64,000 nucleotides of DNA from JACJXW01 sp964418125. Its GTDB lineage: Bacteria > Bacteroidota > Bacteroidia > Chitinophagales > Saprospiraceae. The notes under the pieces are model-generated. The model saw nothing but the letters and a program-made list of their open reading frames with translations, was not told where the DNA came from and did not search any database. Each line of letters starts with the position of its first letter. The first letter of the stretch is position 1. Location: NCBI GenBank assembly GCA_964418125.1, contig CAYQKY010000013.1, positions 1-64,000 on the forward strand. Direction: 5' to 3'. A program made the position numbers and the translations under genes. This document shows positions 42,901 through 52,300 of the stretch, piece after piece.

Positions 42901-45900
42901 TCACCGTTTTCGGGAAGTCTACCTGCCGGCAGCAAACGGCCGTCGAGTTTTCCGCGATCCGTAGGCTGTCCGGTTCTATTCTGGATCGGGTGATGCTGGA
43001 ATAGAAATCAATGGCGGGCGCCTGGCGAAGTGGAAAATGGTGCATCTTCAGCAGGCCTTCCCTTTCCTTCTCGCAGAAATCGTGGTGAATGATGTTCCGG
43101 AAAGGAACGGCGACAGCGGGGCAGTTCAGTTGCCCGGCAATCGCCTGGCAGGCGGCTTTGTCCCCGGAAATGACGACTTCATTTTCAGTGTTGATAAAGG
43201 TCAGGAATACTTTTTCCTCTTTCTCCACCAGGGCTTCCACCTCCCGGCGCGGCGCCAGCAGCACCAGGCTTACCCAGGAGTTCTTCGCCTCTTCTGTAGT
43301 GATGCCCCAGTGTTCCGCCAGCAATTCCAGTTCTCCGGCAAAACGCTTTTTGAAAATGGGGGAGTCCTGGAAGTTTTTAGTTCCTTCCGGGCCCCATACG
43401 CCCAGGCTGTACCACATACTGCTGCACTCGCCCATGCTGTAGCCGAAAGCGATCTCGGGTTCCACCCGGAAGAACTCCCGCAGGATGTGGGTATAAGCGG
43501 CTGAGAAAAAGACGCCGATCGACATCATGGCGATAGCATTGTCATAAATGTTCTTCCCGCTGTCGCCGGGGCGGATCTCCTTGGGGAACAGATAATCCGG
43601 CCAGATATACTTCTCCAGCCGGGATACCATTCCTTCGAAGTGAGGATACAATTGGGGGAACAACTGGAAGAGGCCCTGCCCCAGGTGAGGATAGGCAGTG
43701 GAGGAGCCGGGGTACAGAAAGGCCACCTTGCCTTTTTTCCCCTGAGGGTCGGGGGTGAAGTAACTTCCTGCCGGCGTTTTAATCGCCCTGCGGTTCTGAA
43801 AAGCAGAGCTCAGGTTTTCTCTGAAAAAACGGATCTCCTGCAACAGTGCTTTTTTACTCTTTCCTATAAGGGCCAGGCAGTAGCCGCCCTCTTTGGCCTT
43901 GCTGTTCTGATAAAACTGTACCGCAATCTCCGCCATTGCCTCCGGGCCTTCGGCGGCGACTTCCAGGGCGGAAAGCTGTTGCTGCAACTCTTTCTCCGTA
44001 TCGCCTTTCAGGGGGAATAACCTCGGGGCATTTTTTTCCAGGAAAGCGTTTTCCCTATCGAAGTGCGGGGTGGCTTCCGAAAGCTGAACCTGAAGCCCAT
44101 CCGGGGTGTTCACGGCCGCGCGCCGCTTTTGCTGGCCGTTTTCCAGTATCCAGGGGCGCGATCTTGCCGGGAAGTAATAGCCGCTATTTTCGAAGGGCGT
44201 TGCATCTTTCGGCCCTTTCCAGTTGGGGATACCGGGGATGAAACGGTGGCGCAGGCAGAGCGCTGTTTTGATCAGCCCGCCGATGCCGGAAGCGGCAAAG
44301 GTATGGCCGATGTTTGCCTTGACGCTGCCCAGAGCGGTTGGCCCTTGTGGGCGGTATTTTAGCAGGAGTTCCCTTTCCGCCTCGTCTTCCCGGGCGATGC
44401 CGGTGGCGGCAAGTTCCAGGTATCCTCCCTCCGGCATAGGGCTTGCTTCCCCGATGCCATCGATCACGGCATAGATCCTGTCTTTGCCGGCATCGGACAG
44501 CTTTTTTAAAACCACGGCTCCTGCCCCTTCGCCGGGTATCCAGCCTTCATCGCCTTCATTCAGGGCGAGGCTTGGTTTACCCGTCAGATTTACTTTGTCC
44601 TTTTTATTTTTCAGCAAAACATTTTCCAATCCGCCGGAAAGGTCAACGCCTCCGACGACTACCGCATCCACTTCTCCCAGCGACAGCAGGTTTTGGGCGA
44701 TCTCCAGGGCCTTGAATACCGAATTACCCCCACAGGAAACCGTAAATGCCGGCCCCGAAAAATCCCACAGGGAAGCTATCCGGCTGGCCATGATGTTGCC
44801 CACAAAGCTGGTGTGCTGGCTGGGCGTCTGGGAGCCTTCCCGGTAGTAGATCCCGTTTTTGCACAACTCTTCCAGCCGGGACTCCTGCTCTTCGTCGAGA
44901 AGGATATTGCTCCTCTGCAAAGCTTCTTTGACCTGCCAGCCGGCATCCCAGCGCGCCAGGTAATGGTGGATGGCCAACTCCGACTCCATAGCGATCAATA
45001 CAGCTACATTCTGCCCTTCCTCCAGGCCGGCATCTTCGAGGGCCCGGTCGGCCACTTTCAGTATGAGGGCCTGCTGGGGTTCCAGTGTTTCGGCTTCCCG
45101 GGGCTGGATCTTGTACCGCAGCAGGTCGATCTCGAAATCTTCTATGTAGGCGCCCCTGGGCGGCTTGCCATGGGGAAGGCCAAAAGTTTTCAACAGGGTT
45201 TCATTCTCGTCGAAGCCCTTCCAACGCTCCTCCGGCAGGCTCCTGAAATGCTGGCGCCCGTGGTAAATGGTAGAATAGAAGCCATCCAGCCCGGCACAAT
45301 CCCCGAAGTGGGCGTCCATGCCGATGATGGCCATGGGGTGCAGTTCGACGGGCCGGAAAGGGCCGCTTCCGGCCTTCTCGCGTACGTAATTCTGCACCAC
45401 CATGTGCGCATTCGTCCCGCCAAAGCCGAAGGAGTTGATGCCCGCCTGTTTTTGCGGATGGCTCCAGGCCGTCGGCTCCAGGATCATCTGTTCCCGGCCG
45501 ATCCAGCCGTTATTGGAGCTGAGGGCGTCCTTCAGGTTGATGTTGGGAGGGATGGCGCCCTTCTGCATGGCCAGCAGCACTTTCAGCAGGCCGGTCATGC
45601 CGGCGGCGGTGAGCAGGTGGCCCATATTCGACTTGACCGAGCCGAGCAGGGGTTTGGTTTCGTGCTCGATGAAAAAGCCGGCAATGGAGTTCATCTCGGT
45701 CAGGTCGCCGAGGGGGGTGCCGGTGGCGTGGCATTCGAGGTAAGCGGTGTCTTTCGGAGATATTTCATTTCCATAATAGGCGCGCTCGAAGGCCAGGCGC
45801 TGCCCCTTGGGGTGAGGGCTGAGCAGGAACTTGCCCCGTCCGTCGTTCGACAGGCCGATGCCGCCGATGACGGCGAGTATGTTGTCTCCGTCCCGCTCGG

Positions 45901-46723
45901 CGTCTTCCAGCCGTTTGAGCACTACCATGCCGGCGCCCTCCGAGGAGACGAGCCCGGCAGAGCCTTTGTCGAGGGGGACGAATTTGTCATCTGCGCCGGC
46001 ATAGGCGTGGAAAATGGAGAATCCCATGTGGATGAACAACTGGTCGGAAGCGCAGACAGCGCCCGCCAGCATCATATCCGCCTTGCCGGTGAGCAGCTCA
46101 TCGCAGGCCAGTTTGATGGCATAGAGGGAGGTGGCGCAGGCGGCGTCGAGGGTGTAATGGCCGGCGCCCAGCCCCAGGGCCTCGCTGGTGAGTTGAGAAA
46201 CCGTCCATTCGAGGATGGCATTGTCCGGTTTTTCTTGCCGGGTGGCCGGAATGGTGAACTGATCGTCCTGCAGCAGCTCCCGCAGGGCCGTTTCCATGGT
46301 TTGGGTGTAAAGCCCGGCCAGCAGGCGGTGGGAGGAGGCCGTGGGAAAGGACAGGTTGCCGAGCACGAGGCCGCAGCGCTGTAGTTTTTCTTTATCGTCA
46401 AAATAACCGGCTTCCCGCAGCGCTTCCCTTGCCACGTAGAGCGGCCACTGGTACAGCTTGTCCTGGCGGGCCAGCAGCCCGGCGGGCAGTTCGTAACCAT
46501 TGGGGTCGAACCGGAAACCGCGGATGTAGCCGCCGCGCAGGGAGTAACACTTGTCGACGACGCCCTTACCCGGCTGGAAGAACACCTCCGGATCAACGCC
46601 GAAGTCCTCCTCATTGGCCAGGCCGGTGAGGTCCTTGCCCTGTATAAGGTTGTCCCAGAATTCCTCCGTGGTGGAGGAGCCGGGGAAGAGGCCGGAGGTT
46701 CCTATGATGGCTATTTTGGTCAT
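39974..46723 (-). CDS. pfaC: PUFA synthase multidomain protein: KS-CLF-AT-DH-DH (fused PfaB+PfaC)
   Basis: A 2249-residue megasynthase. KS (residues 1-450): Cys196 in DAACATS, His332 in CHATGTP, Lys364 and His369 in KSNMGH. CLF (about 460-890): Cys664 in VSCGGNS is kept, but the HGTGT histidine is lost (LAATG at 771-775), so it probably does not condense. AT (about 995-1310): GYSMGE with Ser1096, and IIHHDF with the His near 1214, as in PfaB. Then two FabA-like dehydratase regions, each a degenerate hotdog plus a catalytic one: His1742/Glu1756 and His2144/Glu2158 in CHFYQDPVMPGSLGVE. The usual PfaC has no AT; here PfaB is inserted between CLF and the DHs. It is the third biosynthetic gene of the operon. 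Confidence 0.9.
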   Translation of the reverse strand: MTKIAIIGTSGLFPGSSTTEEFWDNLIQGKDLTGLANEEDFGVDPEVFFQPGKGVVDKCYSLRGGYIRGFRFDPNGYELPAGLLARQDKLYQWPLYVAREALREAGYFDDKEKLQRCGLVLGNLSFPTASSHRLLAGLYTQTMETALRELLQDDQFTIPATRQEKPDNAILEWTVSQLTSEALGLGAGHYTLDAACATSLYAIKLACDELLTGKADMMLAGAVCASDQLFIHMGFSIFHAYAGADDKFVPLDKGSAGLVSSEGAGMVVLKRLEDAERDGDNILAVIGGIGLSNDGRGKFLLSPHPKGQRLAFERAYYGNEISPKDTAYLECHATGTPLGDLTEMNSIAGFFIEHETKPLLGSVKSNMGHLLTAAGMTGLLKVLLAMQKGAIPPNINLKDALSSNNGWIGREQMILEPTAWSHPQKQAGINSFGFGGTNAHMVVQNYVREKAGSGPFRPVELHPMAIIGMDAHFGDCAGLDGFYSTIYHGRQHFRSLPEERWKGFDENETLLKTFGLPHGKPPRGAYIEDFEIDLLRYKIQPREAETLEPQQALILKVADRALEDAGLEEGQNVAVLIAMESELAIHHYLARWDAGWQVKEALQRSNILLDEEQESRLEELCKNGIYYREGSQTPSQHTSFVGNIMASRIASLWDFSGPAFTVSCGGNSVFKALEIAQNLLSLGEVDAVVVGGVDLSGGLENVLLKNKKDKVNLTGKPSLALNEGDEGWIPGEGAGAVVLKKLSDAGKDRIYAVIDGIGEASPMPEGGYLELAATGIAREDEAERELLLKYRPQGPTALGSVKANIGHTFAASGIGGLIKTALCLRHRFIPGIPNWKGPKDATPFENSGYYFPARSRPWILENGQQKRRAAVNTPDGLQVQLSEATPHFDRENAFLEKNAPRLFPLKGDTEKELQQQLSALEVAAEGPEAMAEIAVQFYQNSKAKEGGYCLALIGKSKKALLQEIRFFRENLSSAFQNRRAIKTPAGSYFTPDPQGKKGKVAFLYPGSSTAYPHLGQGLFQLFPQLYPHFEGMVSRLEKYIWPDYLFPKEIRPGDSGKNIYDNAIAMMSIGVFFSAAYTHILREFFRVEPEIAFGYSMGECSSMWYSLGVWGPEGTKNFQDSPIFKKRFAGELELLAEHWGITTEEAKNSWVSLVLLAPRREVEALVEKEEKVFLTFINTENEVVISGDKAACQAIAGQLNCPAVAVPFRNIIHHDFCEKEREGLLKMHHFPLRQAPAIDFYSSITRSRIEPDSLRIAENSTAVCCRQVDFPKTVKSVYNAGARIFIEVGANATCSGWIKDILRDEEHLAVSIDQKGKPDAQSLLELLAQLSSHGVNPDLSMLYPPARPERQARSFLKKIVPGGARIFDTLLSEENRNYFAAVKTRKKAKALALAGGEEEELPIINFLPSTESIYTMETKTATIMPELTDEQERVGENGLQLQDYESGEHLKGKTIIFSQEDLEEFATGSIARVFGPEYAPIDTYRRRVMLPMHPYLLVSRVTGLNAKLGEYRPSTMQTEYDIPYGAWFTTDRQIPWAVSVESGQCDLLLISYLGIDFQNKGNLVYRLLDCTLTFVDDLPFEGQTLRYDISINSFVRNGDNLLFFFSYLCYVQDRLVLKMDGGCAGFFTDEQLEEGQGVVYTEGELAAKRNAPKKHFTPLLKTHKTSFSKEDLRHLINGDMEKCFGDESYYANGRNPSLCLPPEKILMIDRITSVDLTGGAYGLGYIVAEKDLHPGDWYFPCHFRDDEVLAGSLQAEGGGNLLRFFMLMLGLQRLTKDARYQPVFDLPQKVRCRKQVTPKDTKLVYKLEIKEIGLIPNPYVIGDLEIISDGVVTVHFENLGLQLREKSNPRYLEETPGVKISPRSEGALLNEKDITTFALDDLSKCFGQEFAVYDGRTVSRQPNTDLQLISRVLKIEGERFDFSKPSAILAEYDVPAGAWYYEQNSANTMPYSILMEIALQPCGLLGAYQGSTLQFPDKNLYFRNLDGEGELFDLPGGTDLRGKTITNKAVLVSSVALGGTILQNYTFELSVDGQVFYKGKSSFGFFPGEALASQVGLDNGKEVAPWFETEQLQPKDYMQVRLDSLYGKMKLYKASDGKPHYRLAEDQLDLLDKLIIAKNQGRYGKGYIHATKYMKPYDWFFTCHFYQDPVMPGSLGVEAILQAMQVYALQQDLGNDFTNPKFIQLPNHKTVWKYRGQILLNVKAMHLEVHLKSIEKRGERLAIIADAYLWNDKMRIYQVTDLALGIEEA

Positions 46724-46754
46724 ATAGTCTTAATTGCACGCTGAATGTTGCCAT

Positions 46755-46827
46755 GCCACGAAAGCACAAAAACACGAAACCCGCACCAAACCTTTCGTGG
46801 GCTTTTGAGTTTTTGTGCTTTGGTGGC
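46755..46827. repeat. 25-bp inverted repeat between the KR-DH and pfaC genes
   Basis: Arms 46755-46779 and 46803-46827 (GCCACGAAAGCACAAAAAC and mirror) pair with a few mismatches. It occupies the 128-bp gap between two operon genes. The CACAAAAACACGAAA style is a frequent intergenic repeat in Bacteroidota. It may form an RNA hairpin that modulates expression of the downstream synthase genes. Confidence 0.6.
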
Positions 46828-46851
46828 GGAATTGATATTGCTGTTTCTCAT

Positions 46852-49281
46852 CTACCACACCAACTGCTTCGACACGGTCACCGTCGCTCCCGTGGTTTTC
46901 ATGTATACTGTCCCTTCTTCATCATACACTGTACACTCGGCTACCATTTTGAAATCGGCGGCCTCGGTGATGTTCACATGGACGAACAGTTCTTTCCCGA
47001 ACGGAACATTCCGGTAAACCACCGCTGAATCCGTCTGCAGCGGCAGGCTTTTCGCTCCTTCCATGAATTTCTGTACCCAGACGACCATTCCCTGGTACTG
47101 AATGTCGGTGAAAAAAGTGTTGACTGAACCTACCGGGAACTGCCCCTGCTCGGCGAGGGCCACCTCCGGAGCTTCACAGGACAAGACGATCTGATTTTCC
47201 GTACAATCCAGTATCTGCTTGATGCCCCGGAAATAAGGGCCGTGGAAGAGCGAGCCATCATTATACAACTCGGCTCCGCTCGTCGGCGGGTAATGGCCGC
47301 TGAGTTGATGGGTGAACTTCGGCGCTTTCCGCTCCGCCTTTTTATTCACCAGCGTTACGGTTGCCTTGTAGTGGTAGGTGGGCAGCTTCTCTCCCTGGCT
47401 CATCACGGTCGCTTCAAAGGTGATTTGTTCCGGGCCTTTTTCCACTTCCTTCAGTTCGATGATGTAATCCTCCTTTTGGGCGCCGTCAAAGACGATACCC
47501 TTGAACAGCCGCGTATTTTCCACCCTGAAGGTGCGGAAATCGGGGTACAGCTTTTCGCAGCTGTGGGCCATCCAGCCGACGGCGTTCACTACGGGCAGGA
47601 CTGCCTTGCCCTGAATGACGTGGTGGTTCAGAAAAGGGTTGTCCTCCAGCCGGAGCCGGCGGTGGATGCGATGGGTGCGCAAGTCCTCACCGATATAACT
47701 AACCGCCGCCGGCAGGGTGCCGCCGATGATCACCTGCGGCTGATCGGCGTAGGCAACGTTCAGTTCATTGACCAGCATGGCCGCTCCCCCTTCGCTGTTG
47801 ACCAGGGTGACGCCTGCCGCCTCGAACTGGGTTTTCAGCTCGCCACTGACCATACCGCTGTCCCAGGCGCCCCAGTTGATGGCCGAGACGTGCGTGTTGG
47901 GATGGTTGGTTTTGAACAGGTGGGCCGCCTTGCTGAGGATCTCGTTGGCGATGGCGTAGTCGGTTTGCCCGACATTGCCGTAGAAGCCGGCCACCGAGGA
48001 GAAAAGGATCAGGTGGCCGAGCTGATGAATATCGACGCTCTGCAGCAGGGCCAGCAAGCCGTCGAGCTTTACGGAGAGTACATTCTCGAAATCGGCTTCC
48101 GTTTTGTCCTGAATGTACTTGTCCGCCAGGCGGCCGGCGCCGTGGATGATGCCGGTAACCCTGCCCAGGGTGTTGACGGCTGCCCCCAGCTCCGGTTGGA
48201 AACTTGCCGGGTTGGTTACGTCACCCTGAACATAAATGGCCTGCCCTCCGAAGGAATGGATCTGCGAAATGGTATCGTCGATCTCCTTCCGGGCAACGAT
48301 ATTGCCGTAGGTTTTTTTGACGGCCGCCAGGTTGGGCTTTTCTCCCTGCGCCTTCATGTCTTCCATGATGAGGCGCTTCAGGGTGCTTTCGTCCTGTACG
48401 CCCTGAGCATAGGGCGGTACCTCAAACCCGGAGGAGGAGCGGCCCAGGAGGATGAATTTACATTGGAAAGCCTTAGCCATCTCGACAACACAGGTGGCGG
48501 TGACGCCCCGCGCTCCGCCGCTGACGAGGAAGACGGAATCGGAAGTTACCTTCGTCCGGACCTCCCTGTTCTCCGCCACTTCTACGGGCCGGGCCTCTGT
48601 CGTCTGCCGGCCTTCTTCCGAAAAGGCTACTTCTACATGCGATACATCCGCGTCCTCCAGTTCGGCGATCACCTGGGCGGCGATGGCCTCAGCGGGCAAT
48701 TCCGGCTGTACGTCCAGCGCCCGGCAGAATACCGGCGCCCACTCCAGATTGAGGCACTTCACCAGCCCGGTGATGCCGCCGCCGATGACGGAGACGTTGC
48801 CGCGGCGCCCCTGCCCCAGCTTCCCGTCCATCCGGGTAACGGTGAGGAAGCCGGCGCGTTGTTTTTGCCCCAGGTCGTTCAGTGGTTGTTGCAGATGCTT
48901 TGCCAAAAAGAAAAGGATTTTGACGATCTCCCGCTCGGCGGGAAAATGCTGGGTGAAGTTGCCGTTCGTGAATTCAAAATGGGGGTGGAGGTGGATGAAG
49001 CTACCCACCGCTCCGTACTGGGCCCTGACGGCTTCCATGGCGGCCTGCACCACTTCATCTGAAGCTGCGGTAAGCGTTACGGCTTTGTCGGTAAGGGGGT
49101 TTGGAATACCGGGAAGGTTCAGGATGACTACCTGCCGGCCCCTTTCTTCCAGGCGGCGCAGTACCTGAGCGGTCAGCTCCGACCCATCATTGGTTATCAG
49201 GGTGATGTGCGAATCAGGCAGGGAGCATTCCAGCCGGTCCGGTTGGGGTAAATACTTCAGCCCCACCTCACTGCGCTCCAC
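46852..49281 (-). CDS. PUFA synthase KR-DH protein (C-terminal half of PfaA as a separate gene)
   Basis: An 809-residue protein that performs ketoreduction and dehydration. Residues 1-240 resemble the non-catalytic structural half of the KR. The catalytic KR follows with GGARGVT at 255-261 (NADPH), IIHGAGRLAD near 378-387, the catalytic serine at about 428-429 (FSSVAGFYG) and Tyr442 in DYAIANE. A PKS-type hotdog dehydratase follows from about residue 540, with the HxxxGxxxxP motif at His554-Pro563. In classical PfaA this is joined to the KS-AT-ACP part; here it starts with GTG at 49281, 74 bp after the PfaA stop. The frame remains open further upstream, but no start codon occurs there. Confidence 0.88.
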   Translation of the reverse strand: MERSEVGLKYLPQPDRLECSLPDSHITLITNDGSELTAQVLRRLEERGRQVVILNLPGIPNPLTDKAVTLTAASDEVVQAAMEAVRAQYGAVGSFIHLHPHFEFTNGNFTQHFPAEREIVKILFFLAKHLQQPLNDLGQKQRAGFLTVTRMDGKLGQGRRGNVSVIGGGITGLVKCLNLEWAPVFCRALDVQPELPAEAIAAQVIAELEDADVSHVEVAFSEEGRQTTEARPVEVAENREVRTKVTSDSVFLVSGGARGVTATCVVEMAKAFQCKFILLGRSSSGFEVPPYAQGVQDESTLKRLIMEDMKAQGEKPNLAAVKKTYGNIVARKEIDDTISQIHSFGGQAIYVQGDVTNPASFQPELGAAVNTLGRVTGIIHGAGRLADKYIQDKTEADFENVLSVKLDGLLALLQSVDIHQLGHLILFSSVAGFYGNVGQTDYAIANEILSKAAHLFKTNHPNTHVSAINWGAWDSGMVSGELKTQFEAAGVTLVNSEGGAAMLVNELNVAYADQPQVIIGGTLPAAVSYIGEDLRTHRIHRRLRLEDNPFLNHHVIQGKAVLPVVNAVGWMAHSCEKLYPDFRTFRVENTRLFKGIVFDGAQKEDYIIELKEVEKGPEQITFEATVMSQGEKLPTYHYKATVTLVNKKAERKAPKFTHQLSGHYPPTSGAELYNDGSLFHGPYFRGIKQILDCTENQIVLSCEAPEVALAEQGQFPVGSVNTFFTDIQYQGMVVWVQKFMEGAKSLPLQTDSAVVYRNVPFGKELFVHVNITEAADFKMVAECTVYDEEGTVYMKTTGATVTVSKQLVW

Positions 49282-49355
49282 GCCGTGGAAGGCGCCTGTT
49301 TTGATAGTAGAACCAACCCCCTGTCCGTTTCTGGAGGCTGGTTCTGCCGGGGGCG

Positions 49356-52300
49356 TTATGCTACCAGTTTTTTTTTACCGACGTAGGCCACGATCTCGCC
49401 CAGCGTGCGCAGTTCCGTCAATTCATTGGGATTGATTCCGGCCATTTCGGGATACTGGGCGGTGAGGGCGCCGAAGATCTCCACCCTCTTGATGGAATCG
49501 ATGCCCAGGTCGGCCTCCATGTCCATGTTGAGTTCGAGCATTTCGGCGGGGTAGCCGGTCTTTTCGCTGACGACGTCCAGGAGAGCCTTTTCGAGTTGGG
49601 CGCTGTCTGTACCGGTTTGTACTGCCGGTGCTTCGGTAGCGGCAGTAGGCTCAACCTTTACCTTAACCTTCGGCTCAGCCACAGCCGCCCCCCCTTTCTT
49701 ACCCACATAGCCCACGATCTCGCCCAGCGTGCGCAGTTCCGTCAATTCATTGGGATTGATGCCTGCCATTTCGGGGTATTGAGCGGTAAGGGCGCCGAAG
49801 ATCTCCACTCTTTTGATGGAATCGATGCCCAGGTCGGCTTCCATATCCATATTGAGCTCGAGCATTTCGGCGGGGTAGCCGGTCTTTTCGCTGACCACTT
49901 CCAGGAGGGCTTTTTCGAGTTGGGCGGTGTCCGTTCCGGTTTGTACTGCCGGTGCTTCGGCAGCGGCAGCAGGTTCAACCTTTACCTCAGCCTCAACCTC
50001 AACCTCAACCTTCGGCTCCGCCACAGCCGTCCCCCCTTTCTTACCTACATAGGCCACGATCTCGCCCAGGGTTCGCAGTTCCGTCAACTCGTTGGGATTG
50101 ATGCCTGCCATTTCGGGGTACTGGGCAGTGAGGGCGCCGAAGATCTCTACGCGCTTGATGGAATCGATACCCAGGTCGGCCTCCATGTCCATGTTGAGTT
50201 CGAGCATTTCGGCGGGGTAGCCGGTCTTTTCGCTGACCACTTCCAGGAGGGCTTTTTCGAGTTGGGCGGTGTCGACGCCGGTTTGGGCTGCCGGCGCCTG
50301 AGCAACGGGAGCAGCCTTGGTTTCGACGGCCGGCGTGGCGGGGGCTACGGGCCGGCTTGCCGTTTTTGCCTGGCCATTGGCGCCGTTGCCATTGCCGTTG
50401 CTGGTTACTGGTGTAGCAACAGTAGCTGGAGCTTCCGGCTTCGCAAAGCCATTACTCAGGGGCGCCTCTTTTTCAGCGGGTTGCGGGGCCTCGATCTGGC
50501 GGGACAGCAGCTGCAGCAGTTGTTGCGCCTGCTGGTTCTGTTCACTCATGAAGCGCTCGAAGATCTCGAGCGATTTAGTCTGATGGGCGTTGAACGACTC
50601 CAGGGCCGCCTGCAACACCTTAAGGGTTTCCTTATTCATGGCTTCTTCTTCATTTTCGATTTGAAGATCTGTTTCCCTTTCTGCCGGGACTTCGACGATC
50701 TTTTCTACTTCGATTATTTTTTCAACTATTGTTTCCTGTCCGCCGGAGACCCGGAAGCCGTCACTCAGTGCTTCCTGATAGGCTTTCTGTGTAGGGCCGG
50801 AAACATAATTGTTGCCGCTCAGTGATACGTTCAGTTTTGTTTTCGCTACCGGAGCTGCGGATTCCTTCTTGTAGGGGTCGATATCGGCGAGCGGCAGGCC
50901 CAGGACGCGCAGTTGAAGCGCTGCCTGCCGGAATTGCAGGTCGCTGTCCTTCCGGGCGGCCGGGTTGACGCTCAGGGCAACGTGCTCTTTGCCCTGCAGA
51001 ATATTTTGCACCAGCCTGGAAAGCACATCTCTGGGGCCGAATTCGACGAATATCCGCCCGCCGGCCTGGTAAATGTTCTCGATTTGATCTTTGAACAGGA
51101 CGGGGTTCATGATCTGCTCTTCAAGGATGGCGTGCTGCTCATCGGCGTTGTGCGGATAGGGCTGCCCCGTTGTATTGGCGTAAACCGGGATGGCCGGCTG
51201 GTTGAAGTCCTGCTCATGTACGAAGCGGGCGAAGGGCTGCTGTGCATGCTTCACGAAGGCGGTGTGGAAAGCAGCGGAGACCGGCAGCGGGATAACCGAA
51301 AGGCCTTTGGCCTGCAACTTTTCCTCAGCGTCCTTAATGGCGGCAGTGCCTCCTCCGATAACCACCTGGCTGTTGGAGTTGACATTGGCGACGCTCACCC
51401 CCTCCATGCCGTTGATGGCCTGCTTTACCTCCGCTTCGGAGGCTTTGACCGCCAGCATGGTTCCGGCGTCGGCTTCCGGATTGGCAGCCGACATGGCGGC
51501 GCCCCGTTCCTTAGCCAGCGCCAGGAAGGTGTCTTCATCGAACACCCCGGCTACCCAGAGGGCCGTCAGTTCGCCGAAGCTGTGCCCGGCGGCAAAGTGG
51601 GGCTGGAAGCCGGCCCTGTGCATTACTTTATACATGCCCATGCTCAGGGCGCCGATGGCGGGCTGGGCGTATCGGGTTTCGGTCAGCGCCAGTTGCTGCG
51701 CCTCCCTTTCTTCCCGGGAGAAGACAGGCACGGGAAAAACGGTTTTGGAGAGCGGAGCTTCTCCGGCCTTTTGGAAAAGGCTATCCGCTTTGCTGAAAGC
51801 CTCGTGGACTTCCGGGAAAGCATTGGCCAGTTCCTTGCCCATGCCGACATACTGGGAACCCTGGCCGGAAAACAGGGCCACTACTTTCTGAGTGGCCGGA
51901 TCGATACCATTCGGGCGGTAACAAATGCCTCTGGGGTGGTTCCAGGCGTCCTGGTTTTTCTCCAGGGTTTGGATGGCCAGCCGGAGCAATTCAACACACT
52001 CTTCCGGGGAGGTGGCGACAAAGCCCAGGCGGGCGCTGGGCCGTTCGGGAGTTGTGTTTTTTGACTCCCGGGCCAGGCTGGAGAAGGCGGTGGGCGCTTC
52101 ATCCGACTGCAATTGGGCCAGGCGCTCCTGGCATTCCTGCAGCAACTGGGCCGGCGTGGGCGCTTGCAGCAACACCGTTTTATAAGGTTCGTGCAGGCGA
52201 TAGTCGGCCTGCTTTTTCCCCTCGTACTCCTCCATAGTGATGTGCACATTGATGCCGCCGAAGCCGAAGGCGCTCACCGAGGCCCGCCGCGGGTGGCCGT

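Noticed and set aside
49596..50825. Repeated plus-strand frame that could suggest a repeat protein or a CRISPR-like array
   Set aside because: The repetition is caused by the three ACP domains of pfaA on the opposite strand; unit length (about 330 bp) and coding character exclude a CRISPR array.
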